48,771 nucleotides of DNA, from contig NZ_BAGB01000157.1 of assembly GCF_000308615.1 (NCBI RefSeq), positions 1 through 48,771 of the forward strand, written 5' to 3'. Every line of letters begins with the position of its first letter. Positions within the stretch are counted from its first letter, which is position 1. The notes beneath the pieces are model-generated. The model was given only the letters and a program-made list of their open reading frames with translations, had not been told where the DNA came from and did not search any database. Made by a program: the position numbers and the translations under genes. Below are positions 1-8,106 of this stretch, piece after piece. The stretch comes from Nocardia jiangxiensis NBRC 101359 (lineage in GTDB: Bacteria > Actinomycetota > Actinomycetes > Mycobacteriales > Mycobacteriaceae).

Positions 1-451
1 CAGGTTCGATCTCACTCTTGTCCCGGGCGATCTGGCCGACATTCCACAGGATCACCGCACTGAGTTCCGATAGTCGCGGATCCTCGATCTGCGCGAGCAC
101 CCCGTCGATCCAGGCCCGAATCCGATCGCGCACGCCGGAGCACTTCGATACACGATGCCGCAGATAACTGTGCAGCGTCAGCAGCCCCTGCTCGTAGGTT
201 GCCACGATCAGGTCGTCGCGACTGCGAAAATGCCGATAGAACGCCTGATTCGTCATCCCGGCCGCGCCGACGATCTCGGCGACCGTGGGCATCTCCGTAC
301 GCCCCTTGCGGACCATGACCTCTTCGGCGGTCCGGATCAATTTCTCCACTTCACCGTCGTAGAGCGCCTGTCGGGCCGGATTCGCAGCCCGGCGTAGATG
401 ACGCCCGCCGGAAAGCACCGATTCAGCGCCCTCCCTGCCGCCTCCGGTCAC
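1..451 (-). CDS. TetR-family transcriptional regulator, C-terminus cut by window edge
   Basis: The reverse strand reads open from about 460 to the left edge with no stop, so the gene continues outside the window. The N-terminal part shows a TetR helix-turn-helix: an alpha-1 stretch ending EEVMVRKGRTEMPTVAEIV, then GAAGMTNQAFYRHFRSRDDLI, where the YRHF signature marks the recognition helix. The following helices fit the TetR ligand-binding domain. I chose the GTG at 451 because a GGGGGTGG stretch lies just upstream; the in-frame GTG at 460 is an alternative. An inverted repeat at 490-509 is a candidate self-operator. It faces left, away from the catabolic genes, and may regulate genes outside the window. 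Confidence 0.8.
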   Translation of the reverse strand, partial: MTGGGREGAESVLSGGRHLRRAANPARQALYDGEVEKLIRTAEEVMVRKGRTEMPTVAEIVGAAGMTNQAFYRHFRSRDDLIVATYEQGLLTLHSYLRHRVSKCSGVRDRIRAWIDGVLAQIEDPRLSELSAVILWNVGQIARDKSEIEP

Positions 452-489
452 GCCAGCCACCCCCGATTTCAGAACCGCAGTTTCGAAAT

Positions 490-509
490 GATGTTCTTAC
501 TTTAACATC
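490..509. promoter_or_regulatory. Inverted repeat, candidate operator of the leftward TetR gene
   Basis: GATGTT and AACATC form a 6-bp inverted repeat with an 8-bp spacer about 40 bp upstream of the TetR start at 451. TetR genes are often autoregulated from such sites. It does not resemble the motif shared by the catabolic units further right. Confidence 0.4.
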
Positions 510-560
510 AGCAACACAACGGCTCATCGTCATGTGCCAGGTCGCGGTGGACGGGTTGAT

Positions 561-595
561 GGTCCACCTCCGTGACCGGATCGACGGAGGTGACC
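561..595 (-). terminator. Hairpin downstream of the SnoaL-like gene
   Basis: CCTCCGT (567-573) pairs with ACGGAGG (584-590). The pairing extends outward with one bulged base (GGTCCA against TGACC). It lies 32 bp past the end of the leftward four-gene unit and could end its transcription. There is no clear U-tract. Confidence 0.45.
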
Positions 596-626
596 AACCG
601 TGATCGCCGATGCGCGCCGATCTGGA

Positions 627-1049
627 TCAGGCAGAAAGGTCGCCGAAGAACTCTTCGGCACCCGCCTGGTTCATGTCGCTGAACCAGCAATCGATGATCT
701 TGCCGTCGGCGAACTTGTAGATGCCGAGGCGGTCGGTAATGAACTCCCGGTCCCCTTTGCGCCAGGTTTCCTTGATCAGGAGCGCGACACCGTCCTCACC
801 GAGCAGCAATTCGGTGTTGTCGTACCCGACGAGCCATTCGTCGCAGTAGTTGGCCACCCGGGTCACCCAGTTGTCGACGAAATCCTGTTTGCTGGCGTAC
901 TCACCGGACAGTGGGCCGCGTCCACCCATGTGGACCTTCACATCGTCGGAGTAGAAGGCCCATCCCGCCTCGTGGTCACCGCGGTCCCATGCCTCGTGGT
1001 ACTCGTGGATCAGCTCGGCAACAGTCTTCTCTTCAGTGCTCTGTCCCAT
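627..1049 (-). CDS. SnoaL-like / NTF2-fold protein
   Basis: This 140-residue protein fits the SnoaL-like NTF2 fold: an N-terminal helix pair (LIHEYHEAWDRGDHEAGWAFYSDDVKVHMGG), a curved sheet and the pattern DRLGIYKFADGKIIDCWFSDMN near the C-terminus. Family members are cyclases, isomerases, dehydratases or ligand binders acting on small hydrophobic compounds, and the reaction cannot be fixed from sequence. An AAAGGGG ribosome site stands before the ATG. It is last in the leftward unit FabL-like SDR, EthD-like, SDR, SnoaL-like, whose promoter region carries a shared operator at 3246-3263, so it probably handles an intermediate of the same pathway. Confidence 0.75.
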   Translation of the reverse strand: MGQSTEEKTVAELIHEYHEAWDRGDHEAGWAFYSDDVKVHMGGRGPLSGEYASKQDFVDNWVTRVANYCDEWLVGYDNTELLLGEDGVALLIKETWRKGDREFITDRLGIYKFADGKIIDCWFSDMNQAGAEEFFGDLSA

Positions 1050-1127
1050 CAGGAACCCCTTTCAATATGTTCGATTCAGGTTTGGAAGTCGCCTCGGGCG
1101 TGCTCACCCGACGTGGCAGAGAGCAGG

Positions 1128-1895
1128 TCACATACCGCTCGTGAGACCACCGTCGATGACGAGGTTCGATCCGGTCATCCAGGCCGCGTCGTCGGAGGCG
1201 AGATAGGCGAACCCACCGGCGATGTCGCTCGTCTGGCCGAAACGACCGAGCGGGTGCAGGGCAAGGGCCCCCGCGCGCGCCGCATCCGGATCCGCTTGGT
1301 CCGCGAAGTAGCCCTCGATCATCCCTGTCGCGGTGAACCCCGGCGAGATGCAGTTCGACCGAATATTGTCGGGGGCGCCCGACTGGGCCATGCATTGAGT
1401 CAGCATGATGACTCCGGCTTTCGAGACGCAGTACGCGGCGTTGTCCGCGATGGCGCGCAGGGCTGCGACGGACGCGGTGTTCAGAATGCAGCCGCCACCG
1501 CGGGCCTTGAGGTGTGGCCAAGCCGCATGGGATACCAGATAGACACTCTTGAGGTTACTGGCCAGCTCGCTGTCCCAGTCCTCCTCCGACAGTTCGTGCG
1601 CTGCCCCGTAGATGTCGACACCCGCGATGTTGACCACGATGTCGAGGCCGCCCCGGCTCGCGACGACATCGTTTACCGCATGCTCCACCTCGAGGCGATT
1701 CGTTACATCGACCACGATCCCGATCGCCTTGCCGCCGTCCGCCACGATGGACTCGACGGTAGCGTCCACCTTGTCTGCGCATCGGTCGGCAACCGCAACC
1801 ATTGCGCCTTCCTGCGCGAAGCGGCGCGCAGTTTCGCGCCCGATCCCGGACCCGGCGCCGGTGACGAGTGCCTCTTTGCCCTCGAGTCTTCTCAC
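1128..1895 (-). CDS. Short-chain dehydrogenase/reductase (SDR)
   Basis: This classical SDR has 255 residues. It shows the dinucleotide motif TGAGSGIG near residue 13, an NIAG in place of the usual NNAG, the catalytic serine in NTASVAAL and the YCVSK catalytic pair. It closes with the DGG motif of classical SDRs (VIDGGLTSGM). It should oxidise an alcohol or reduce a ketone with NAD(P). The start is a GTG at 1895 preceded by AAGGAG. It lies between the EthD-like and SnoaL-like genes in one leftward unit. The substrate is unknown. Confidence 0.85.
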   Translation of the reverse strand: MRRLEGKEALVTGAGSGIGRETARRFAQEGAMVAVADRCADKVDATVESIVADGGKAIGIVVDVTNRLEVEHAVNDVVASRGGLDIVVNIAGVDIYGAAHELSEEDWDSELASNLKSVYLVSHAAWPHLKARGGGCILNTASVAALRAIADNAAYCVSKAGVIMLTQCMAQSGAPDNIRSNCISPGFTATGMIEGYFADQADPDAARAGALALHPLGRFGQTSDIAGGFAYLASDDAAWMTGSNLVIDGGLTSGM

Positions 1896-1965
1896 TGGTA
1901 ACTCCTTACTGCTGTTGATGCCGATGCCCGTCCGCTACGGCCGGTGGAAGGACCGCAGCACGAGC

Positions 1966-2304
1966 TCAGGCGACGGGGACTTCCTGCTCCTCGCCCAGAC
2001 CCATTTCGAGGGTGACGCCGAACCGATCGATCAGGGCGCCGGCGTCCTCACGCATTGCCGTCCACTGTGTGGAGGCGCTGCACTTCTCGAGCTCTTCCTG
2101 GCTGTCGAAGATCAGCTCGGCGACGCGGTAATACGGCGGCTCCCCGCCGTCCTCGGACTTTCCATCGGTCTTGGTCAGCACCAGCCGTTTGAGGTACGGA
2201 AGGTTTGCCGCCACAGGGACATGATCTTCGATGTAGTACCTCTCGAACTCGGCTTCGTCTTCGGCCTTGGGCGCCGACCAGGTGGCAACGAGCTTGTAGG
2301 ACAT
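1966..2304 (-). CDS. EthD-like dimeric alpha/beta-barrel protein
   Basis: This 112-residue protein matches the EthD pattern: an N-terminal strand (YKLVATWSAPK), then FERYYIEDHVPVAANLPYLKRLVLTK, where the xxHVP element and following LPYLKR are typical, and later YYRVAELIFDSQEELE. EthD-family proteins form dimeric ferredoxin-like barrels. The founding member accompanies a P450 in ethyl tert-butyl ether degradation, and others are small cyclases or dehydratases. Here it also shares a regulon with a P450, but its exact role is not predictable. A strong AAGGAGAG ribosome site precedes the ATG. Confidence 0.75.
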   Translation of the reverse strand: MSYKLVATWSAPKAEDEAEFERYYIEDHVPVAANLPYLKRLVLTKTDGKSEDGGEPPYYRVAELIFDSQEELEKCSASTQWTAMREDAGALIDRFGVTLEMGLGEEQEVPVA

Positions 2305-2364
2305 GGTGATCTCTCCTTCGATGTGGTGTTGATCGCGACTTTGCTGTGCGATCCGGGGATGCGG

Positions 2365-3105
2365 TCAGCCGGCAAGCGTGCTTGCGCCATCCAGAACGAT
2401 GGTCTGGCCTTGCAGCATGGCGGCGCCGGGCGAGGCGAGGAACCGGACGACTTCGACGATGTCGTCCAGACCCACGGCCCGCCCCGACGGACTCCGGCGC
2501 GCTGCCTCGGCGAGGCGCTGCTCATAGTCGTTCGGGAAGATATCGCGGAAGGCCGCGGTGTCTTGCGCGGTCGGCGACACCACGTTCGCCCGTGCACCGA
2601 TCGCGGCGAGCTCGACCGCCAGGTACCGAACGAACGCCTCGGCCATCGCCTTGGGCGCTCCCACAGACGCATAGTCCTTCAGGGCGATACGCGCACCTCT
2701 GCTCGACAGATAAACCACCGAGCTTCCAGCGCCGAGGAGCGGCCGGACCGCCTGGACGGCGTAGAGGAACGACATCGCGTTGACATCGACCGCCTGACGG
2801 AACGCCTCCGGATCGGCGTCCAGCAGCGGGCCGCTGACGGTCTTGACAGCGCAATGGACGACTGTGTCCAACTTGTCGACTTCCGCGGAAACCAACTTCG
2901 CGATCTCGGCCGCCCCTTCCGGTGAGGCGATATTCCCGCGCAGAAGGACTGCGCGCCCGCCCTTCTCCTGGACCAGACGCTGAGTCTCCTGTGCTTCTTC
3001 GTCCGGACCGAGGTAGTTCACCAGGATCGTCGACCCCGGCTCCGTCAGTCCCACCGCGATGGCGCGGCCGATACCGCGACTACCCCCGAGAACCAAGACA
3101 CCCAT
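2365..3105 (-). CDS. FabL-type SDR, probable enoyl-thioester reductase
   Basis: This 246-residue SDR differs from its neighbours in its active site. Instead of YxxxK it has Tyr145 and Lys152 separated by six residues (DYASVGAPK), the spacing of enoyl reductases FabI and FabL. The C-terminal run SPSGRAVGLDDIVEVVRFL followed by GQTIVLDG closely follows the FabL pattern, as does the N-terminal GGSRGIGRA. It probably reduces a double bond of an enoyl thioester or enone. I took the ATG at 3105 because GGAG sits seven bases upstream and the first residues form the nucleotide-binding strand. First gene of the leftward unit that follows operator 3246-3263. Confidence 0.8.
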   Translation of the reverse strand: MGVLVLGGSRGIGRAIAVGLTEPGSTILVNYLGPDEEAQETQRLVQEKGGRAVLLRGNIASPEGAAEIAKLVSAEVDKLDTVVHCAVKTVSGPLLDADPEAFRQAVDVNAMSFLYAVQAVRPLLGAGSSVVYLSSRGARIALKDYASVGAPKAMAEAFVRYLAVELAAIGARANVVSPTAQDTAAFRDIFPNDYEQRLAEAARRSPSGRAVGLDDIVEVVRFLASPGAAMLQGQTIVLDGASTLAG

Positions 3106-3245
3106 GGCGACTCCATCTTCTTTGACGATCACATGCCGGACCTGCGGCTTGAACAGGACTTCGGCCGAGTCGCGCCCGTCGAGAAACGAGCCGCGCCGCG
3201 CGGGCGCTACCCGGACTCTCCGATGTCTACGCGCCGGCCGCTGTA

Positions 3246-3263
3246 CGAACTAACGTACGTTAG
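3246..3263 (-). promoter_or_regulatory. Operator copy A of the catabolic regulon
   Basis: Reverse strand reads CTAACGTACGTTAGTTCG, an exact match to the 18-bp consensus CTWACGWACRTTMGTTMG, with a 14-bp perfect palindrome core (3250-3263). It lies about 140 bp upstream of the FabL-like SDR start and faces the TetR gene at 3574. Confidence 0.8.
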
Positions 3264-3507
3264 GGCCTCGATTTTGGGAAGCCTTTGAAGCAAACTTCTG
3301 TGAACTCAGCCACACGACAGAAGGGGCTCGCGGCGCGCAGCGCGTGACGTGAGGCGCTGACCTGCGACATCCCGATCGCATCCCCAACCTTCCCCACCGC
3401 AGTCGCGGATGACGAGAAGTTTGACCAAGGTGCGCGAGGCGCGAGAGACGACGTACGCAAGGTGCGCCAGGGTGCACATGGCGTACAAGATCATCCATGT
3501 ACACTTA

Positions 3508-3525
3508 CTTACGAACATTCGTTCG
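3508..3525 (+). promoter_or_regulatory. Operator copy B of the catabolic regulon
   Basis: CTTACGAACATTCGTTCG matches the shared consensus at all 18 positions. It lies about 50 bp upstream of the chosen start of the TetR gene at 3574, which makes that TetR the leading candidate to bind the motif and regulate itself. Confidence 0.8.
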
Positions 3526-3573
3526 GTCCGCAGGCTACGGCTCACGATGCCGATGGACGAGGGATCCGCAACC

Positions 3574-4383
3574 ATGTCCGGCTTTGCCACCCCTATCGAG
3601 AGGCCCACTGTGACGACCGCCGACCTGGAGACTTCCAGCGCGTCAGATGCTGAGCGGCCGACGGCGGCGAGGCCGCAGCCTTACCTCGATCGAATCGATC
3701 TGGACGGCGTACGTGAACGAGACTCGCTCTACGACACCTCGACCGCACGAGCGAGGCTGCTGAAAGCGGCAATCGAACTGTTCGCCGATCGCGGCTACGA
3801 CGCGGTATCCATACGCGACCTCGCCGCCGCTGTGGGAGTGCGTCCGCCCACCATCTACAGCCACTACGACTCGAAGCTCGATCTCCTTGTCGCAGCCGCG
3901 GATTGGGGTCTCAGCGACTTCCTCATTTCAGTGCTCGAGGATCTGCCGCCCACGACGCCGCATGGTCGACTGTTCGAAATCATCTACCGTCACTCGCTGT
4001 ACCGCACCGAACATCCCATAGGAGCAAACGCGAACGACAAGGTCATCGACCGCGACTTTATCGCTCGCGTCCTTCCGGACGAGGGTCGCCGGATAACCAC
4101 CGCGCTCGCGGAGTACACCCACATCGTCGGTGAGCTGCTGACCGAATCCGTCGGGGCAGACGACACGGTTTCCAACCCCGTGCGCGTTCATTCGATCCTC
4201 AACCTCGCCAACCTGTCCGCATCCTGGTACCGGTCCGCCGGCGAACTCGGCCCGCACGACATCGCCGGACAGACTTGCGTGCTCGTAGCACGAATGATCC
4301 AGATGCCCGTCGACGCGATACCGCCCCTACCTGCAGCACCGCAGGCGCACGGAACGGTACCGAACCGGATAGTCCGACCATAG
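3574..4383 (+). CDS. TetR-family regulator, candidate master regulator of the regulon
   Basis: The 269-residue protein has a long N-terminal extension of about 60 residues, then a TetR DNA-binding domain (ARLLKAAIELFADRGYDAV, SIRDLAAAVGVRPPTIYSHYDSKLDLL). A helical ligand domain follows. I chose the ATG at 3574 (GAGGGA upstream); ATG 3547 is possible. The much earlier in-frame starts lie upstream of or inside operator B and are unlikely. Its promoter carries operator B, and operator A serves the divergent SDR unit. This is the usual arrangement of a local TetR repressor. The ligand is presumably a pathway intermediate, possibly a CoA ester; this is inference. Confidence 0.82.
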   Translation: MSGFATPIERPTVTTADLETSSASDAERPTAARPQPYLDRIDLDGVRERDSLYDTSTARARLLKAAIELFADRGYDAVSIRDLAAAVGVRPPTIYSHYDSKLDLLVAAADWGLSDFLISVLEDLPPTTPHGRLFEIIYRHSLYRTEHPIGANANDKVIDRDFIARVLPDEGRRITTALAEYTHIVGELLTESVGADDTVSNPVRVHSILNLANLSASWYRSAGELGPHDIAGQTCVLVARMIQMPVDAIPPLPAAPQAHGTVPNRIVRP

Positions 4384-4480
4384 GTGACCGGTGCCATCAT
4401 CGGCCGGCGGATGACCTTCGACCGGTAACATTCATGCGGATAATACTGGCAGCGGTCACAGGAAGCGTGTCGAACGAACG

Positions 4481-5161
4481 ATGAACTCATCCCCACGGAT
4501 ACGTGCGGCTCGGCAGCTGCGTGAGCATCTCGACATGTTCGATTGGTCGGGACAGACGCCAGGCCGCCGCCTGATTCTCGATACCTTCCTCAAACTTGCG
4601 ACGTCCAAAGGCTACTCGGCCGTCACCATGCGGATGCTGGGTAAAGAGATCGACGTCAAGGCGCCCAGCATCTACTCCCATTTTCCAGGAGGGCGCGACG
4701 AGATAGTCGTTGAGACTCTTCGCTGGCACTATTACTGTTTCGGTGCCGAATTGCTCGAATCAATCGACGGGGTGCGTGATGCGGACGAGGCCTGGGCTGC
4801 AATAGTGCGCCTGTATGTGCAGTTCCAAGTGGAGCGTCCGGAAAGCCACTTCTGGGACCTGCTCGTCGAGTCCGACCGGATCGGCAGCTTTCTGCCACCC
4901 GAAATCCGCGAAGAGATAGCGCACTGGTTGCGACTGTGTTCACAACTTCTGGAAGCCACTGCGAAAGAGCTGGGATGCGCCGACCCTGAGTTGTCCGTGC
5001 GAGTCGTTCTCACCGTCCTCGAGGGCTCGAATTTGTGGGCCGACTGGGACGGAACGGCCGAATCCACGGAGAGAAGTGTCGCGCAAGCAAACGCGATCAC
5101 CAGGTCGATAATCGAGCTCGACCTCAGTACTTCACTTCGGACTCCGGCCAAGGTGGAGTAG
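4481..5161 (+). CDS. TetR-family regulator, paralogue of the one at 23,927
   Basis: This 226-residue TetR protein has the DNA-binding helices around GYSAVTMRMLGKEIDVKAPSIYSHFPGGRDEIV. It is a clear paralogue of the protein encoded at 23927-24610: both begin with an (R)xLRxHLDxFDWSGQTPGRR segment, keep VTMRxLGKExxxKAPSxYxHFPGGRxEIV, and match along the ligand domain (ETLRWHYYCFG against ESLRWHYHRFG). No palindrome like the shared operator lies upstream. The two copies bracket the P450 regulon. They might bind the same or related effectors, or heterodimerise; neither can be shown here. Confidence 0.85.
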   Translation: MNSSPRIRAARQLREHLDMFDWSGQTPGRRLILDTFLKLATSKGYSAVTMRMLGKEIDVKAPSIYSHFPGGRDEIVVETLRWHYYCFGAELLESIDGVRDADEAWAAIVRLYVQFQVERPESHFWDLLVESDRIGSFLPPEIREEIAHWLRLCSQLLEATAKELGCADPELSVRVVLTVLEGSNLWADWDGTAESTERSVAQANAITRSIIELDLSTSLRTPAKVE

Positions 5162-5293
5162 CTGTACCCGGGCTTGAAGCGCCTCGTGGTGCACTTCTCG
5201 TTCCCTCGGGTGTTGTGCCGACCGAGGGCCGACCGCAGAAGCCCACCGCGTCGAAAGATCGACAAGGCGCTGCGGTCCGCCCCGACACCGGCT

Positions 5294-5387
5294 CTGGCTG
5301 ATGCACCGGCTCGGCCGCAAACGACCGATCGAGTTCGAAGCCGACTACTATGCGAACCCGACTCAGCGACCGGCTGGAGACAGATAG
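5294..5387 (+). pseudogene. IS3-family transposase C-terminal remnant
   Basis: A short open stretch ending at a TAG (5385-5387) translates to HRLGRKRPIEFEADYYANPTQ. This resembles the extreme C-terminus of IS3-family transposases, where HxRLGxxxPxEFExxYY is standard. Everything upstream is missing. The rest of the gap between 5162 and 5653 holds no gene I can recognise, so this looks like the scar of an old insertion between the regulator and the SDR fragment. Confidence 0.5.
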
Positions 5388-5653
5388 CCGGGCGGGCACG
5401 AAATATCCGGGGACTCGAATCGATGTTGTTCGACAATATTGCGGACGTGTCCAACTCCTGGAATCTCGACCTCCACCACTCCTCGTCGGCGAGCAGTCTC
5501 GGTCCATTGTCGGCGTAATAGTCGAAAATCGATGCGGCTAGCTCTATTCGCTCTTACTCTGCCTGATGGGTTTGCCCATCTCGATTGCTGCGGTCTGTGC
5601 AAGTTCGCTCATACAGCATCCCGGCAGGAAACCGGCCCTGGCCGCCCGAAGAG

Positions 5654-6088
5654 ATGCGGACCTTCGAAGAGACCTGTAAGGACCGTTGGGACGAATTCAG
5701 CCGAGTGAAGCTGGGTTTCGGTATCGACGAGGAGTACGAGCGCGAAACCTTCAGCGTCTCCGCCGAAGAGCGGGAGGCCATCTTCGAGGCCGCGTGGCAA
5801 GGAACCAAGGATGTCGACCTACGAGACAACGCTGTCTGTCCGTCGATGGTCGAAACACCGATGGCGCATCGGATCTTTCGAACTGCCGGTCGCAAGGAGA
5901 CGTACGAAGCCATGGTGCCATCGGGGCGCCTCGCCCGACCAGAAGAAGTAGCGGCCGCGGTTGCGCACCTGTCGTCGGACGAGGCTGGTTACGTCAACGG
6001 TGCGAGCTATTCGATCGACGGTGGATCCGGAGTCGGATACTACAAGGGTCCCGCTGCAGACCAGATTCAAAGCGATGGCACGGTGTGA
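5654..6088 (+). pseudogene. Truncated SDR (C-terminal third) joined to an unrelated N-terminus
   Basis: From about 5820 the frame encodes the last third of an SDR: NAVCPSMVETPMAHRI, then GRLARPEEVAAAVAHLSSDEAGYVNG and SIDGGSGVGYYKG. It is closest in this window to the C-terminus of the SDR at 16049-16810 (VVCPGYVETPMARRI, LDGGSTVGSYRG). The Rossmann half and the catalytic Ser/Tyr/Lys are absent. The first 55 residues (from ATG 5654: MRTFEETCKDRWDEFSRV onward) are not SDR-like and I do not recognise them. The ORF is thus a fusion made by deletion and cannot be an active SDR. It is the only rightward piece of enzyme gene in this part. Confidence 0.65.
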
Positions 6089-6107
6089 GGTGCAGGAAGC
6101 AGGGGGA

Positions 6108-6863
6108 TCAGAGCTTGGCGCCACCGTCGACATACAGCGTCTGCCCGGTGATGTAGGAGGCCTCGTCGCTGGCAAGAAACGTGACCGCGGCCGCGATGTC
6201 CTCCGGTTTGCCCACCCGTCGCACGGGGTTGGCCTCTGCATTGGCTTTGCGGAATTCCACCGGGTCCATCCCGAGACGCTGTGCGGTGGCATCGGTCATC
6301 TCGGTGGCAATGAAGCCCGGTGCAACGGCGTTGGCGGTGACACCGAATGGGCCGAACTCGATGGCGAGCGTCCGGACGAACCCCTGGATGCCCATCTTGG
6401 CCGCCGAGTAGTTGGCCTGCCCGCGATTGCCCAGCGCGGACGTGCTCGAAATGCAGATGACCTTGCCGTATTTCTGTTCCACGAAGGCTTTCTGGGCTGC
6501 GCGGGTCATCAAGAACGCCCCGCGCAAGTGGACGTTCATCACCGTGTCCCAGTCGGTGCTCGTCATCTTGAACAGCAGGTTGTCTCGCGTAACGCCTGCG
6601 TTGTTTACCAGTACGTGCAGCCCGCCGAACTCGCGTACAACCTGCTCCACCGCCGCCTGCGCCGATGACTCGTCGCCGACATCGCACGCGATGCCGATCG
6701 CTTTCGACGCACCGAGTTCAGCCGCGGCCAGCGCTGCGGTGTGTGCGTCGAGATCGAGAAGAGCGACGGCGGCGCCCTCCGCGGCAAACCGCTGTGCGGT
6801 GCTGAAGCCGATACCCCGCGCTCCGCCGGTGACGACAACTACCTGCTGGTCGAATCTGCCCAT
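6108..6863 (-). CDS. FabG-like 3-oxoacyl reductase / SDR
   Basis: The 251-residue protein has all classical SDR elements: TGGARGIGFS near residue 13, NNAGVTRDNLLFKM (the FabG-type NNAG extension), the serine in ISSTSALGN, YSAAK, and NAVAPGFIATEMT. NNAGVTRDNL is typical of 3-oxoacyl-ACP/CoA reductases of the FabG/PhaB group, so it probably interconverts 3-hydroxyacyl and 3-oxoacyl thioesters. ATG 6863 is preferred over ATG 6881 because GAAAGG precedes it. It ends the leftward operon ACAD remnant, kinase-like, SDR, ACAD, FabG. Confidence 0.85.
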   Translation of the reverse strand: MGRFDQQVVVVTGGARGIGFSTAQRFAAEGAAVALLDLDAHTAALAAAELGASKAIGIACDVGDESSAQAAVEQVVREFGGLHVLVNNAGVTRDNLLFKMTSTDWDTVMNVHLRGAFLMTRAAQKAFVEQKYGKVICISSTSALGNRGQANYSAAKMGIQGFVRTLAIEFGPFGVTANAVAPGFIATEMTDATAQRLGMDPVEFRKANAEANPVRRVGKPEDIAAAVTFLASDEASYITGQTLYVDGGAKL

Positions 6864-6902
6864 GAGACAGGCACCTTTCATGGTTCGGGTGAAGCGGATG
6901 AT

Positions 6903-8051
6903 TCACAAGCCGAGATCGCGGCCGATGAGTTCCTTCATGATTTCGTTGGTCCCCGCCCAGATCTTCGTGATCCGGGCGTCTTTCCAGGCGCGCGCGACGC
7001 GGTATTCGTTCATGAACCCATAACCGCCGTGCAGCTGGAGGCAATGGTCGAGCACCCGGTTCTGGATGTCGGATGTCCACCACTTCACCTTCGCGGCATC
7101 GGTGGGCGTCAGGTCGTCGGTGCAGTGTGCCAGGACGCACTGATCAACGTAGGCCTGGGTGACCTCGACCTGCGTGTAGAGCTCGGCGAAAAGGAACTTG
7201 TTGTGCTGGAAGGACCCGATGCTCGCACCGAATGCCTTGCGTTGCATCGCATATGCGAGTGTCTCGTCGAGGATCTGACGCGCGTGGGCGAGGTTGGAGA
7301 CCGCGGCGTTCAATCGTTCCTGCGGCAGATTTTTCATCATGTGGATGAACCCGCCCTCGGCTTCACCCACGACATCGTCGACGGACAGTCGGACGTCATT
7401 GAAGAACAACTCGGCGGTGTCGGACTGCGGTTGCCCCACTTTGTCGAGTTTGCGGCCCCTGCCGAAGCCATCAGCCGTCGCGGGAACTGCGAAGAGGGTT
7501 ATTCCCCGCGCACCCTTCTTCGCCGGGTCCGTGCGTACCGCAGTCAGAACGAGGTCGGCGGACGAGCCGTTGGTGATGAATGTCTTGGCCCCGTTGATGA
7601 TCCAGTCGTCACCATCACGGACGGCTTTCGTCTCGAGCGCCGCCAGATCCGAGCCGCCGGACGGTTCGGTCATTCCGATGGCTGTCACGATGTGGCCCGA
7701 TGCCACGCCCGGGAGCCAGCGTTGTTTTTGCTCCGGAGTGGTCAAGTCGACCAGATAGGGAGCCACGATGTCGACGTGGATCCCCATACAGGACGGAAGC
7801 GAAGCATTGACCTTCGAAAGCTCCTCCGTGAGAACAGCATTGAACCGGTAGTCATCGGCCCCCGCTCCGCCGTACTCCTCCGGAATACACAGCCCGAGCA
7901 GTCCCTGCTTGCCCGCGTCCAACCAGAAATCGCGTGGCAGCCCTTTGTCCGCGTCGTGCTCTTCCACGTGCGGAATCACCGAACGCTCGAGAAAGGCCCG
8001 CACAGATGCGCGGAACGCCTCATGGTCCTCGTTATAGATCGAACGCTTCAC
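6903..8051 (-). CDS. Acyl-CoA dehydrogenase, long-chain/isovaleryl type
   Basis: This 382-residue flavoprotein carries the ACAD signatures GMTEPSGGSDL, TFITNGSSADL and LHGGYGFMNEYRVARAWKDARITKIWAGTNEIMKELIGRDL. The position of the medium-chain-type catalytic Glu is an Ala (IWAGTNEI), as in the long-chain and isovaleryl types, which use a Glu on the G helix. A Glu is present in the matching segment (ILDETLAYAMQRKAFG). It should introduce the alpha-beta double bond in an acyl-CoA. I prefer the GTG at 8051 because AGGAGGG lies five bases upstream and the protein then begins MKRSIYNEDHEAFR; the frame is open to 8072. Confidence 0.88.
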   Translation of the reverse strand: MKRSIYNEDHEAFRASVRAFLERSVIPHVEEHDADKGLPRDFWLDAGKQGLLGLCIPEEYGGAGADDYRFNAVLTEELSKVNASLPSCMGIHVDIVAPYLVDLTTPEQKQRWLPGVASGHIVTAIGMTEPSGGSDLAALETKAVRDGDDWIINGAKTFITNGSSADLVLTAVRTDPAKKGARGITLFAVPATADGFGRGRKLDKVGQPQSDTAELFFNDVRLSVDDVVGEAEGGFIHMMKNLPQERLNAAVSNLAHARQILDETLAYAMQRKAFGASIGSFQHNKFLFAELYTQVEVTQAYVDQCVLAHCTDDLTPTDAAKVKWWTSDIQNRVLDHCLQLHGGYGFMNEYRVARAWKDARITKIWAGTNEIMKELIGRDLGL

Positions 8052-8106
8052 GACGCCCTCCTGGATGGTCACACCGATCGCTCGGCGGTAGATCGAGCCG
8101 GCACGA

